DNA from: Denitratimonas yunnanensis (SeqCode)
GTDB lineage: Bacteria; Pseudomonadota; Gammaproteobacteria; Xanthomonadales; Xanthomonadaceae
NCBI GenBank assembly: GCA_026410415.1
Contig: JAPMLR010000008.1
Span: 1-64,000, forward strand
Reading direction: 5' to 3'
Length of the DNA stretch: 64,000 nucleotides
How positions within the stretch are numbered: the first letter of the stretch is position 1; each line of letters starts with the position of its first letter. This document shows, piece by piece, positions 34,968 through 44,437 of the stretch. Under the pieces are notes generated by a model. That model was not told the origin of the DNA and made no database searches. It saw only the letters and a list, made by a program, of their open reading frames with translations. The translations under genes and the position numbers were made by a program.

Positions 34968-35646
34968 ACACCCTTCTACCCTCGCCGCCTGCCGCGCGCT
35001 GCTGCTGCGCGATTTCCGGCTGATCTGGCGGCGCCGTGGCGACGCGCTGAACCCGGTGCTGTTCGCCCTGCTGGTGATCTCGCTGTTCCCGTTCGCGCTC
35101 GGGCCGCATCCGGACATTCTCGAACGCATCGCGCCCGGGGTGATCTGGGTGGCGCTGCTGCTGGCCGGGTTGCTGTCGCTGGATACGCTGTTCCGCGCCG
35201 ATCTGGACGATGGCAGCCTGGAACAATTGATGCTCGCCCCGCACCCGCTGGCGCTGCTGGTGGGCTGCAAGATCCTGGTGCACTGGGCCAGCACCGCGCT
35301 GCCACTGATTCTGGCCACGCCCCTGTTCGCCACCCTGCTCTATCTGCCGTCCGAACTCTGGTTGGTGCTGATCTATTCCCTGCTGCTGGGCACGCCGCTG
35401 CTGAGTCTGATTGGCGCGGTGATCGTCGCGCTGACGGTGGGCATGCGTCGCTCTGGTATGCTTCTGGCCCTGTTGGCCTTGCCGCTTTACGTTCCCGTAC
35501 TGATCTTCGGTGCAGGCAGCGTGATGGCGGCGGCGCAAGGCCTTCCATTCGCAGGAGCGCTGCTGCTGCTCGCAGCCGGTCTTGTGATGACGCTGGTACT
35601 GGCCCCGCTGGCCGCCGCAGCGGCGCTGCGAATCGCACTCCAATGA
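34960..35646 (+). CDS. ccmB: heme exporter permease CcmB
   Basis: A 228-aa membrane protein with six helices; forms the CcmABCD complex. The N-terminal [20 protein letters not shown] and central [19 protein letters not shown] are CcmB signatures. The ATG at 34960 lies in the ccmA end; the stop overlaps ccmC by ATGA. Confidence 0.95.
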   Translation: MPEHPSTLAACRALLLRDFRLIWRRRGDALNPVLFALLVISLFPFALGPHPDILERIAPGVIWVALLLAGLLSLDTLFRADLDDGSLEQLMLAPHPLALLVGCKILVHWASTALPLILATPLFATLLYLPSELWLVLIYSLLLGTPLLSLIGAVIVALTVGMRRSGMLLALLALPLYVPVLIFGAGSVMAAAQGLPFAGALLLLAAGLVMTLVLAPLAAAAALRIALQ

Positions 35647-36392
35647 ATCCAATCATGCGCTGGCTGCACCAGATGGGTGCGCCTCCCACCTTCCACGCCT
35701 TCGCCGCCCGCTGGGCGCCGTGGTTCTTCATTCTGGCGCTGCCTTGCCTGATCTTCGGCATGTGGCAAGCCCTGTTCGTGGTGCCGGCCGATTACCAACA
35801 GGGCGACAGCTACCGCATCCTGTTCATCCACGTGCCCAGCGCCTGGATGAGCCTGTCGATCTACGCGGTGATGGCCATCAACGGCTTCATCGCGCTGGTC
35901 TGGCGAATCAAGCTGTCCGAAGTGCTGGCGATGTGCTGCGCGCCGGTCGGCGCGGGCTTCACCTTCATCACGCTCGCCACCGGTGCGATCTGGGGCAAGC
36001 CGATGTGGGGCACGTGGTGGACCTGGGATGCGCGCCTGACCTCGGAGTTGGTGCTGCTGTTCCTGTATCTGGGCGTGATCGGCCTGTATGCCGCCATCGA
36101 GGATCGCCGCGCTGCAGCGCGTGCTGCCTGTTTCCTGGCGTTGATCGGTGTGGTCAACGTCCCGATCGTGCACTTCTCGGTGGAGTGGTGGAACTCGCTG
36201 CATCAGGGGGCGACGATCAAGCTGTTCAAGGAATCCACGATCCACCCGAGCATGGTGCTGCCGCTGATCGCAATGTTCTTCGGCACCAAACTGTGGTTTG
36301 CCGGATCGCTGCTGGCACGCACCCAGGCGGCGATGTACGAACTGGAATCGAACAAGGACTGGGTGCGCCGCGACATGGAGGGTCGTTCGTGA
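35643..36392 (+). CDS. ccmC: heme transporter CcmC
   Basis: A 249-aa membrane protein with six helices that hands heme to CcmE. The tryptophan-rich WWD motif [18 protein letters not shown] is present with flanking His. Its stop overlaps the ccmD GTG start. Confidence 0.96.
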   Translation: MNPIMRWLHQMGAPPTFHAFAARWAPWFFILALPCLIFGMWQALFVVPADYQQGDSYRILFIHVPSAWMSLSIYAVMAINGFIALVWRIKLSEVLAMCCAPVGAGFTFITLATGAIWGKPMWGTWWTWDARLTSELVLLFLYLGVIGLYAAIEDRRAAARAACFLALIGVVNVPIVHFSVEWWNSLHQGATIKLFKESTIHPSMVLPLIAMFFGTKLWFAGSLLARTQAAMYELESNKDWVRRDMEGRS

Positions 36393-36568
36393 ATTTCGGA
36401 CTGGATCAATATGCGCCTTACGTATGGGCCAGCTACGCGATCTTCGTCGCGATCCTGGTCTGGGATTTCCTTATGCCGCAGTTGCACATGCGCCGGGTTC
36501 GGCGCGAGCTGGCGGCACACGCGCGCCGCGAAGCCGCCCGGACGGCGCGCGAAGGAGCCACACCATGA
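36389..36568 (+). CDS. ccmD: heme exporter protein CcmD
   Basis: A 59-aa single-helix protein that stabilises the CcmC-CcmE complex. The motif [20 protein letters not shown] is typical, followed by a basic/Ala-rich tail. GTG at 36389 in a GTGA overlap; easily missed by length. It overlaps ccmE by ATGA. Confidence 0.92.
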   Translation: MNFGLDQYAPYVWASYAIFVAILVWDFLMPQLHMRRVRRELAAHARREAARTAREGATP

Positions 36569-37047
36569 ATCCGACCCGCAAGCGCCGCCTCTACACTGCC
36601 ATCGCCGTGCTGGTGGCCGGCCTCATCGCCGGCACCTTGGTGGTGTTCGCACTCGGCACCAACCTGGCCTACCTGTACACGCCAGCCGAGGTATTTGCCG
36701 GCGAGGCTGGCGAACGCGCCCGTTTTCGTCTGGGCGGCATGGTGAAGGAGGGCTCGATCGAACGCGTCCAGGGTACGCTGGAAAATCGCTTCACCGTGAC
36801 CGACGGCGATGCCGAGATGGTGGTGGAATACACCGGCATCCTGCCCGATCTGTTCCGCGAGAATCAGGCCGTGATCGCCACCGGTGGCATGCAGGGCGAC
36901 CGTTTCGTCGCCACCGAGGTGCTGGCCAAGCACGACGAAACCTACATGCCACGCGAGGTGGCCGAGAAGATGCAGGCCGCACACGACAAGCACAACGTGC
37001 CCGATACGCCGGCCACGCCCGCCGCCCATGACAAGAGCAGCAACTGA
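36565..37047 (+). CDS. ccmE: periplasmic heme chaperone CcmE
   Basis: A 160-aa anchored OB-fold chaperone. One N-terminal helix (about 10-31); heme-binding His in [11 protein letters not shown] with the partner Tyr. The C-terminal tail has several His (AAHDKHN), disordered. Overlaps ccmD and abuts ccmF by one base. Confidence 0.95.
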   Translation: MNPTRKRRLYTAIAVLVAGLIAGTLVVFALGTNLAYLYTPAEVFAGEAGERARFRLGGMVKEGSIERVQGTLENRFTVTDGDAEMVVEYTGILPDLFRENQAVIATGGMQGDRFVATEVLAKHDETYMPREVAEKMQAAHDKHNVPDTPATPAAHDKSSN

Positions 37048-38990
37048 TGCTGCCTGAAATCGGCAACTTCGCGCTCATCCTGGCGCTGATACTGGCCCTC
37101 GCCCAGGCCATCATGCCTTTGCTGGGGGCATGGCGCGGGCACGCCGCGTTGATGGCCATGGCAAGGCCCACCGCCTATGGCCAGCTCGCCTTCCTGCTGC
37201 TGGCGTTCGTGCTGCTGACCATTGCCTTCGTGCAGAACGATTTTTCCGTCGCCTACGTGGCGCAGAACTCCAACACCTTGCTGCCGCTGCTCTACCGCAT
37301 TTCGGCGGTGTGGGGCGCACACGAAGGATCGCTGTTGCTGTGGGTATTGATCCTGTCGGGCTGGTCGGCGGCGGTGGCGCGCTTCTCGCGGCCGTTGCCC
37401 GACGTGGTCGTGGCGCGCGTCGTCGGCGTGCTCGGACTGGTCAGCGTGGGTTTCCTGCTGTTCACCGCGCTCACCTCCAACCCGTTCACGCGACTGGTGC
37501 CGGCGGTGCTGGAAGGCCGCGACCTCAACCCGCTGCTGCAGGACCCGGGGCTGATCATTCACCCGCCGATGCTCTACATGGGCTACGTCGGATTTTCGGT
37601 GGCGTTCGCGTTCGCCATCGCGGCACTGCTCGGTCGTGAACTCGATCCGCGCTGGGTGCGCTGGTCGCGTCCCTGGACGAACGTGGCCTGGGGCTTCCTC
37701 ACACTCGGCATCGGCCTCGGTTCGTGGTGGGCCTATTACGAACTGGGCTGGGGCGGCTGGTGGTTCTGGGATCCGGTCGAGAACGCCAGCTTCATGCCGT
37801 GGCTGGTCGGCACGGCACTGATCCATTCTCAGGCGGTCACCGAAAAACGCGGCGGATTCCGCGGCTGGACGCTGTTGCTCGCGATCGCGGCGTTTTCGTT
37901 GTCGCTGCTGGGTGCGTTCATCGTGCGCTCGGGGGTACTGACCTCGGTGCATGCGTTCGCATCCGATCCGGATCGCGGACTGTTCATCCTCGTGTTCCTG
38001 TCCATCGTCATCGGCGGCTCGCTGCTGCTTTACGCGTTGCGCGCGCCGCGCGGCGACACCGGAAAGCCATTCGCCGCGCTCTCGCGCGAAACCTTGCTGC
38101 TGGTGAACAACCTGCTGTTCTCGGCCGCCGCCGCGATGGTTCTGGTCGGCACGCTGTCTCCTCTGCTGTTCGAGGCGCTCAACCTCGGCAAGATCTCCGT
38201 CGGCCCGCCGTACTTCGGCGTTCAGTTCCTGTGGCTGATGGCACCGGTGGTGCTGCTCATGCCGTTCGGCCCGTTCGCGCGCTGGGGGCGCGAAGAATTT
38301 CCGCGCCTGTGGCCGGCATTGCGTGCCTGTGCGGCCGCCGGCGTCACCGTGGGAGTGGCCGCGTGGCTGCTCGGTGATGGCTGGTCGGCCAAGGCCATCT
38401 TCGGTGCTGCGGGAGCTGCCTGGGTGCTGGGGGGAACCGGGCTGTACGCCTGGCACCGTATCCGCCAATTGCCGGCCGGTCGCCGCTTCACTCCGGAGAT
38501 TGCCGGAATGCTGCTGGCCCACGCCGGCGTGGGTGTGTTCGTGGCCGGCGTGCTGATCGTCGAGGCCATGGGTGTGGAAAAGGATGTCGCGGTGACGCCC
38601 GGCCAGGACACCGAGGTGCTCGGCTATCGCTTTCGTTTCGATGGCGTGGTGCAACGCCAAGGTCCCAACTTCCGCGCCGACCGCGGCACCATCGCGATCT
38701 TCGATGGCGAACGCCAGATCGCGTTGCTGCACCCGGAAAAACGCGCCTACGCCAGCGGCGGGCAAGTAATGACCGAGGCCGCGATCTCGCCCGGCTTCAC
38801 CCGTGACCTGTACGTCGCGCTCGGCGAATCGCTGGGCGGCGACAGTTGGGCGCTGCGCATCTATGTCAAACCATTCGTGCGCTGGATCTGGCTCGGTGCG
38901 TTGATGATGATGGCCGGCGCGTTCGTGCTGGCGACCGATCGTCGATTGCGCCGCGAGCGCACTCCCCGCGATACCGCCGAGGTCGGCTGA
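37047..38990 (+). CDS. ccmF: cytochrome c heme ligase CcmF
   Basis: A 647-aa multi-helix membrane protein that attaches heme to apocytochrome c. The WWD motif WGGWWFWDPVENASF is near residues 233-247. A long periplasmic loop near the C terminus (FRADRGTIAIFDG) is typical. Starts at TGATG with ccmE. Confidence 0.96.
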   Translation: MLPEIGNFALILALILALAQAIMPLLGAWRGHAALMAMARPTAYGQLAFLLLAFVLLTIAFVQNDFSVAYVAQNSNTLLPLLYRISAVWGAHEGSLLLWVLILSGWSAAVARFSRPLPDVVVARVVGVLGLVSVGFLLFTALTSNPFTRLVPAVLEGRDLNPLLQDPGLIIHPPMLYMGYVGFSVAFAFAIAALLGRELDPRWVRWSRPWTNVAWGFLTLGIGLGSWWAYYELGWGGWWFWDPVENASFMPWLVGTALIHSQAVTEKRGGFRGWTLLLAIAAFSLSLLGAFIVRSGVLTSVHAFASDPDRGLFILVFLSIVIGGSLLLYALRAPRGDTGKPFAALSRETLLLVNNLLFSAAAAMVLVGTLSPLLFEALNLGKISVGPPYFGVQFLWLMAPVVLLMPFGPFARWGREEFPRLWPALRACAAAGVTVGVAAWLLGDGWSAKAIFGAAGAAWVLGGTGLYAWHRIRQLPAGRRFTPEIAGMLLAHAGVGVFVAGVLIVEAMGVEKDVAVTPGQDTEVLGYRFRFDGVVQRQGPNFRADRGTIAIFDGERQIALLHPEKRAYASGGQVMTEAAISPGFTRDLYVALGESLGGDSWALRIYVKPFVRWIWLGALMMMAGAFVLATDRRLRRERTPRDTAEVG

Positions 38991-38991
38991 C

Positions 38992-39531
38992 ATGTGGAAG
39001 CGCTGGCTGCCGCTGGGCATTTTCTTGCTGCTGGGCGCGCTGCTGTACGCCGGCATCCGGCTGGCCGAGGTGCGCGACCCCAACGCGATTCCGTCACCAC
39101 TGATCGGCAAGCCGCTCCCGGCATTCACCCTGCCCGATCTGCGTGATCCCTCGCGTCAAATCGATTCCACCACGCTGCGCGGCGCGCCGTTTCTGCTCAA
39201 TGTCTGGGCAAGCTGGTGCCCGGAATGCCGCGTGGAGCATCCGCTGTTCGAGCAGCTCGCACGCAGCGGCACGATCCGCGTGGTCGGCTTCAACTACAAG
39301 GACGATCCGGACGACGCGAAGCGCTGGTTGCAGCAGTTCGGCGATCCCTATGCGCTGATCCTCGCCGACGAGCCGGGCCGCGTGGCGATCGATCTGGGCG
39401 TGTATGCCGCACCGGAAACCTTCTTCATCGATGCGCAGGGCATCGTGCGCTTCAAGCACATCGGCGCGTTGACGCCGGAAATCGTGCGACGCGAAATCCT
39501 GCCGCGCCTGCAACAGGAGCCATCGCGATGA
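38992..39531 (+). CDS. ccmG: thiol:disulfide interchange protein CcmG/DsbE
   Basis: A 179-aa membrane-anchored thioredoxin-fold reductant of apocytochrome c and CcmH. Active site WASWCPECRVEHP; the family's cis-Pro region is YAAPETFFID. One base separates it from ccmF and it overlaps ccmH by ATGA. Confidence 0.94.
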   Translation: MWKRWLPLGIFLLLGALLYAGIRLAEVRDPNAIPSPLIGKPLPAFTLPDLRDPSRQIDSTTLRGAPFLLNVWASWCPECRVEHPLFEQLARSGTIRVVGFNYKDDPDDAKRWLQQFGDPYALILADEPGRVAIDLGVYAAPETFFIDAQGIVRFKHIGALTPEIVRREILPRLQQEPSR

Positions 39532-39962
39532 CACGCCCGATCCTTGCCCTGACGCTGTGGCTTCTCGCCACCTGCGCCCTGGCTGTCGATCCGATGCCAT
39601 TCCGCGACGCCAGCGAGGAAGCCCGCTTCCGCGCGCTGGCCGCGGAACTGCGCTGCGTCATGTGCCAGAACCAATCGCTGGCCGATTCCAACGCGCCGAT
39701 CGCGCAGGACTTGCGCCGTGAAGTCCTCGAGCTGATGCAGCAGGGCAAGTCCGACGACGAGATCAAGGCGTTCCTGACCGAGCGCTACACCGAGTTCGTG
39801 CTGTATCGCCCGCCCATGCGCGGCAGCACCCTGTGGCTGTGGATCGCGCCACCGGCGTTGCTCCTGATCGGGGCACTGGTGCTGTTCCTGGTGCTACGCA
39901 AACGCGCCGAGGTCGTCCCCGGGAAAGCGCCGGCCCCGGTCGATGGAGATGATTGGCAATGA
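39528..39962 (+). CDS. ccmH: cytochrome c maturation protein CcmH
   Basis: A 144-aa protein with signal/anchor, the redox motif LRCVMCQNQSLADSNA and a C-terminal helix. Corresponds to the N-terminal half of E. coli CcmH; the TPR half is separate here as ccmI. Confidence 0.94.
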   Translation: MTRPILALTLWLLATCALAVDPMPFRDASEEARFRALAAELRCVMCQNQSLADSNAPIAQDLRREVLELMQQGKSDDEIKAFLTERYTEFVLYRPPMRGSTLWLWIAPPALLLIGALVLFLVLRKRAEVVPGKAPAPVDGDDWQ

Positions 39963-41140
39963 TTGCGTTCTGGGTCATCTGCGCGCTGCTGGTGCTGGCG
40001 GCACTCGCTTTCGTCCTGCCGCCGCTGTTGCGCCGTGGCGTAACCGATCCCCATCGGGACGCACTGCACAAGGCACACCACGATGGCGTGCTGAATGAGG
40101 CGGAATACGCCGCAAAACTCGCCGCCCTCGGCCCCGCAGACCATGCAGCAGTTCTGCCTGCGGCGCGCCGCACCGCACTGGCCCTTGTCCTGTTGATTCC
40201 GCCACTGGCTGTCGGGCTTTACCAGAAGCTCGGCGATACGCGAGTCTTCGATCCAGCCGTGCAATCGGTCACCTCGGTGATGCAAGATGCCCAGCGTGCC
40301 GGGCTGCCACCAATGGAACAGGCGATCGCCGGTCTGGTCGAGCGTCTCGCGCAGTCGCCCGACGACATGCAGGGCTGGCTCCTGCTTGGCCGCGCCTACC
40401 GCTCGATGGAGCGTTTCGACGATGCCCGCGACGCGCTCGCCCGTGCCCTCGCGCTCGCGCCCGACTCGCCGGACATCCTCGTGGAAAGCGCCGAAATCAG
40501 GACGCTTGCCACGCCATCGCGGCGCTTCGAGAGCGAGGCACTGGCGTTGCTTCGGCAAGCACTGACGATCGCGCCCGACCACCAGCGCGGTTTGTGGCTG
40601 CTGGGCATTGCGCAGTTCCAGGCCGGCGACACCGACAAGGCCCGCGACACCTGGAATCGCCTGCTCGACACCCTGCCTGCCGACAGCCCGATGCGCGACA
40701 CCCTGCGCCAGCGCATCGACGAAATCCACAACCAGATGACCCCTGACTCGGCCCCCGAATCCCCCGCCACGACAGGCAAAGATGCGTCTTCGGCGCCTCG
40801 CTTGAGCGTGCATGTCGTGCTGGCTCCGGAACTGGCCGAACGTGTTTCCCCGGACGACGTGCTGTTCGTGTTCGCGCGTGCCGCCGAAGGCTCGCGCGCA
40901 CCGCTCGCCATCCAGCGCCTGCGTGCCGGCGACCTGCCACTCAGCCTCACGCTTGACGACAGCCACGCCATGGTGCCGCAGATGAATCTGTCCAGCGCAG
41001 CGCAGATCGTCGTCGGCGCACGCATCTCGCGCAGCGGCACCGCACAAGCACAACCCGGCGATCTGGAAACCCTCTCCGCACCGCTGCCCAATTCGCACCA
41101 AGCCACCATCACGCTGACCATCGACCAGATCGTTCCATGA
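39959..41140 (+). CDS. ccmI: cytochrome c maturation TPR protein CcmI
   Basis: A 393-aa apocytochrome chaperone. Two N-terminal helices, then TPR repeats (GWLLLGRAYRSMERFDDA, LALAPDSPDILVE), and a periplasmic C-terminal beta domain (VHVVLAPELAERV). An in-frame TTG lies at 39953 but the ATG at 39959 in the ATGA overlap is preferred. Confidence 0.9.
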   Translation: MIAFWVICALLVLAALAFVLPPLLRRGVTDPHRDALHKAHHDGVLNEAEYAAKLAALGPADHAAVLPAARRTALALVLLIPPLAVGLYQKLGDTRVFDPAVQSVTSVMQDAQRAGLPPMEQAIAGLVERLAQSPDDMQGWLLLGRAYRSMERFDDARDALARALALAPDSPDILVESAEIRTLATPSRRFESEALALLRQALTIAPDHQRGLWLLGIAQFQAGDTDKARDTWNRLLDTLPADSPMRDTLRQRIDEIHNQMTPDSAPESPATTGKDASSAPRLSVHVVLAPELAERVSPDDVLFVFARAAEGSRAPLAIQRLRAGDLPLSLTLDDSHAMVPQMNLSSAAQIVVGARISRSGTAQAQPGDLETLSAPLPNSHQATITLTIDQIVP

Positions 41141-42249
41141 CCGAGTTCGTCGCGCCCGGCACCCGCTTCTTCGCCCTGCCCTCGCCGTTCCCGATGAAGC
41201 GCGGCGGCGCACTTCAAGAAGCGCGACTGGCGTATGAAACCTGGGGCACGCTCAAGCCGGCGCGCGACAACGCCATCCTCATCCTGACCGGCCTCTCGCC
41301 CAGCGCCCACGCCGCCTCACACGACGGCAACCCGGAACCGGGCTGGTGGGAGCCGATGATCGGCCCCGGCAAGGCCATCGACACCGAGCGCTATTTCGTC
41401 ATCTGCTGCAACTCGCTGGGAAGCTGCAAAGGCTCCACCGGCCCCGCCTCTCCGAATCCCGCCAGCGGCGAACCCTACCGCCTGGATTTTCCCGAACTCT
41501 CCATCGAAGACATTGCCCGCGCCGCCCATGCCCTCGTCGCAGGGCTCGGCATCGAACAACTCGCCGGCTTGATCGGCTGCTCGATGGGCGGCATGTCCTC
41601 GCTGGCCTATCTGCAACAGTTTCCGGGCAGCGTGCAGCGCTACATCAACGTCTCCGGTGCCGCCCTGGCGCTGCCGTTTTCGATCGCCATTCGATCCTTG
41701 CAACGCGAAGCCATCCGCCTCGATCCCGCCTGGAATCAAGGCCATTACGGCGAAGACGCTTACCCCGAATCCGGCATGCGCATCGCACGCAAACTCGGCG
41801 TCGTCACCTACCGCTCCGCACTGGAATGGGACGGTCGCTTCGGTCGCGTACGGCTGGATGGCGAACAACGCGAAGACGATCCCTTCGGCCTGGAGTTCCA
41901 GGTGGAGTCCTATCTCGAAGGCCACGCCCGCCGCTTCATCCGCCTGTTCGACCCGAACTGCTACCTCTACCTGAGCCGCTCGATGGACTGGTTCGATCTG
42001 TCCGAATATGCCCACGGCGACGTGATGGCGGCACTCGCCGCGCTCCGCGTTCCCCGTGCCCGTGTGTTGGGTGTCACCACCGACATCCTCTTCCCCATCG
42101 AACAGCAGGAACAGATCGCCGAAGGGCTGCGCGCCGGCGGCTGCGACGCCGAGTGCATCGCGTTTCCCTCACCCCAGGGGCACGACGCCTTCCTCGTCGA
42201 TTTCGCACGCTTCTCCCCGGCAGTCGCCGAGTTTTTGGCGGAAACCTGA
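41137..42249 (+). CDS. metX: serine O-succinyltransferase (MetX family)
   Basis: A 370-aa alpha/beta hydrolase-fold acyltransferase. The catalytic Ser is S149 in GCSMGGMSS, with Asp in TDILFP and His in GHDAF. The signature NSLGSCKGSTGPAS and GLSPSAHAASHD resemble the Xanthomonas enzyme shown to succinylate L-serine for cysteine synthesis rather than acetylate homoserine. Substrate is inferred from resemblance. It overlaps ccmI by ATGA, so it is translated with the ccm operon. A homoserine O-acyltransferase role is the alternative. Confidence 0.85.
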   Translation: MTEFVAPGTRFFALPSPFPMKRGGALQEARLAYETWGTLKPARDNAILILTGLSPSAHAASHDGNPEPGWWEPMIGPGKAIDTERYFVICCNSLGSCKGSTGPASPNPASGEPYRLDFPELSIEDIARAAHALVAGLGIEQLAGLIGCSMGGMSSLAYLQQFPGSVQRYINVSGAALALPFSIAIRSLQREAIRLDPAWNQGHYGEDAYPESGMRIARKLGVVTYRSALEWDGRFGRVRLDGEQREDDPFGLEFQVESYLEGHARRFIRLFDPNCYLYLSRSMDWFDLSEYAHGDVMAALAALRVPRARVLGVTTDILFPIEQQEQIAEGLRAGGCDAECIAFPSPQGHDAFLVDFARFSPAVAEFLAET

Positions 42250-42415
42250 GTCAGCACTCGCGCGCAGACCGGCGCTCCACGCCACATCCCGGCGCTCCGG
42301 CGCATTCAAGTCTCGGAACGACCGATGCCGGATACGCGCGAGTGCTGTCAATGGACGACCCCTCGATCATTCGCAGCACGACAATCGCGCAGCTCGTCGG
42401 CGCCCTGCCACAAAT

Positions 42416-42450
42416 GCAAGAGGCCGACTGGAATCCAGCCGGCCTCTTGC
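42416..42450. terminator. long inverted repeat after metX / IPTL gene
   Basis: GCAAGAGGCCG-a-CTGG, loop AAT, CCAG-c-CGGCCTCTTGC; 16-base arms with one mismatch. It lies 23 bases after the stop of the minus-strand gene and 166 after metX. No T-tract; likely a transcript-end hairpin serving both genes. The rest of 42250-42472 holds nothing I recognise. Confidence 0.55.
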
Positions 42451-42472
42451 ACACTTCTGCTACATCAATCGA

Positions 42473-44155
42473 TCAATCGCGCACTCGGGCGACAGACAGC
42501 ATGCCCAAGCCAAGCGCACCCAGTATCAAGGCCCAGAAGCTCGCAACGCCCAGGCTTGGGACCGTGACAGCGACTGCGGGTGCACCCACCGTGGCAACCA
42601 GCGGATAGCTGAAAGGACCACCCGAACCCGTGGTCGTGCAGTCGAGACTGCCATTGAAGGTGCCGATACCGGAACCGCTATACGTCACCGTCACGCTTCC
42701 CGCGCCCCCAGCCGTCAGATTCAACGAAGCGGGAGACACACTGAAGCCGTCGCCCGAGGCCGTGCAGGTCACCACTGCAGGTCCGCCCGTTGCCGTGAAA
42801 CTCCAGGCAGCAGACGCGCTGCTTGCAGGCAGGATGATGGAAGGCAGGGTTACCGTTGTCCCGGACACAGGCCCGGCCGTCACAGAGGTTGCTGCGGCTG
42901 GACAGGTGATCGTCGCGGTCGCATCGGCCGGATTCGGGCCGGGCGTGGCAGTCTGCGTGCAGGTCAGGGTCGCCGTGCTGGCAGCCACCTGCGGCTCACA
43001 GGACAGGCCGATCGCCAACGGTGCGGCGACCGTGGAGATCGTCTGCGCGGCATTGCTGGTGATGGCGAAGTTGCTTGGCGCCGTGGCCGGGATGCTGCAC
43101 GACAACGTCGTGCTGCCGGTGCCTTCGGCGGGCGTGGTGAGCGTCGGCGTGACCGTACCGCTGCCACCGGAGAGTGTAGCCGCGGCAATCGCTGCAACCG
43201 GGGCGACATCCGGCACGATGGCCTCAGGGCAGGTCAGTGTCCACGTGCGCGTAAACGGCGAACCGGCGACGGTCGGAGTTGCGGTTTCCGTGCAGCTCAG
43301 GGTTGCCGTGGCTTCGGCCGGACCACGAGTACAGGTCAGATCGATCGAACCCGACGTCGTGCCGGTATTGAAGATGCCGTCCGCCGGGGTCGTACTGACC
43401 GCGCCGAACGACGCGGCACCAGGGCCGCTGATGGCACAGCCGGTGACCGCCGTTGCGCCAGCGCCTTCAGCACCGGTTGTGCTGATGTCAATCGTGGCCG
43501 AGGTGCTGCCCGCAGTGCCACCCGGGAAGATCACTCCTGCCGCCGTTGTCGGACTGTAGGTCAGGGTCGGTGCGATGTCGACGACGCCCACCGGGATCGT
43601 GATCGCCGTGCCTGCGACGTCTTCATAGAAGATGCGGGTGATCGTGCGGGTGCTGACGTTGGCGCCGAACTGGACCTGCATGTAACCGAAGTGGATCTGC
43701 CCGCCATTGGCTTCGTTGGCAAAGCGGAAACCCAGGAAGTTCTGATCGCTGTTGAGCGTGAACTGGGGGCCCACATCGTTCGAGCCGCCGGGCCGGAAGA
43801 AAGCTGCATCCGCACCTTGGATCGTGGTGCCGGGCGGCAGGTTGTAATTGCCGGTAATGATGCCCTGCGGGTTGTACCAGGTGTTGGCGGTCGGGCCCCA
43901 CAGGGTGAAGTTGGTTGCGACGACCGACGAGTACGGATTGACGTCCCAGCCCGGCGCGGCACTCGCGGTGCCGCCGTTGGCCAGGGTGACGACGTTCAGA
44001 TACAGGCCATCAGTCGTATCGGGAATGACGATGTTGATCGGACCACTATCGACCACGGCCGCCATGACCGGCAAGGCGCACAGACTCAATGCAACTGCCT
44101 CAAGGCGAAGCGCATTGCGACTGATCAATCGTTTCGCAAAAGATGTTCGAAGCAT
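42473..44155 (-). CDS. secreted beta-rich protein with IPTL-CTERM-like sorting tail
   Basis: A 560-aa exported protein, signal ending near LPVMAAV. The first 190 residues form a single domain (PINIVIPDTTDGLY). The rest is Ala/Thr/Ser/Gly-rich beta repeats with paired cysteines (CTQTATPGPNPADATATITC). The last 35 residues are VPSLGVASFW, a hydrophobic helix and VARVRD, the IPTL-CTERM layout, a predicted envelope sorting signal. ATG 44155 follows GGGGA. Function unknown. Confidence 0.75.
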   Translation of the reverse strand: MLRTSFAKRLISRNALRLEAVALSLCALPVMAAVVDSGPINIVIPDTTDGLYLNVVTLANGGTASAAPGWDVNPYSSVVATNFTLWGPTANTWYNPQGIITGNYNLPPGTTIQGADAAFFRPGGSNDVGPQFTLNSDQNFLGFRFANEANGGQIHFGYMQVQFGANVSTRTITRIFYEDVAGTAITIPVGVVDIAPTLTYSPTTAAGVIFPGGTAGSTSATIDISTTGAEGAGATAVTGCAISGPGAASFGAVSTTPADGIFNTGTTSGSIDLTCTRGPAEATATLSCTETATPTVAGSPFTRTWTLTCPEAIVPDVAPVAAIAAATLSGGSGTVTPTLTTPAEGTGSTTLSCSIPATAPSNFAITSNAAQTISTVAAPLAIGLSCEPQVAASTATLTCTQTATPGPNPADATATITCPAAATSVTAGPVSGTTVTLPSIILPASSASAAWSFTATGGPAVVTCTASGDGFSVSPASLNLTAGGAGSVTVTYSGSGIGTFNGSLDCTTTGSGGPFSYPLVATVGAPAVAVTVPSLGVASFWALILGALGLGMLSVARVRD

Positions 44156-44437
44156 GAAATGTATCCCCAAATGAACGAGCGGAAAGACCCGGCATCAGCA
44201 TCCCCCCTCGGATGCAACCCGTGCATGTTTCGCCATTCTTCGCGACACGCCCCAGCAGGCTGAATCAAAAAAATGTCCGATGCATGGCTGGAGCAAGAAT
44301 ACCCTAAAAAATGGCGGGATTAACAACGACCCCAGCCATGACCGGCGCCCCCCCCTTTTTCATCACCCCCACGACACAGCGAAGGGGAGCAATAACCGAT
44401 TAGCAATGCCATCCCGGCTGTTTCTTCGGTGCTGCAT
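44156..44437. other. AT-richer intergenic region between recG and the IPTL gene
   Basis: 282 bases, holding the minus-strand upstream region of the IPTL gene with A-runs near 44267 and 44305. No ORF, RNA gene or terminator recognised. Confidence 0.5.
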
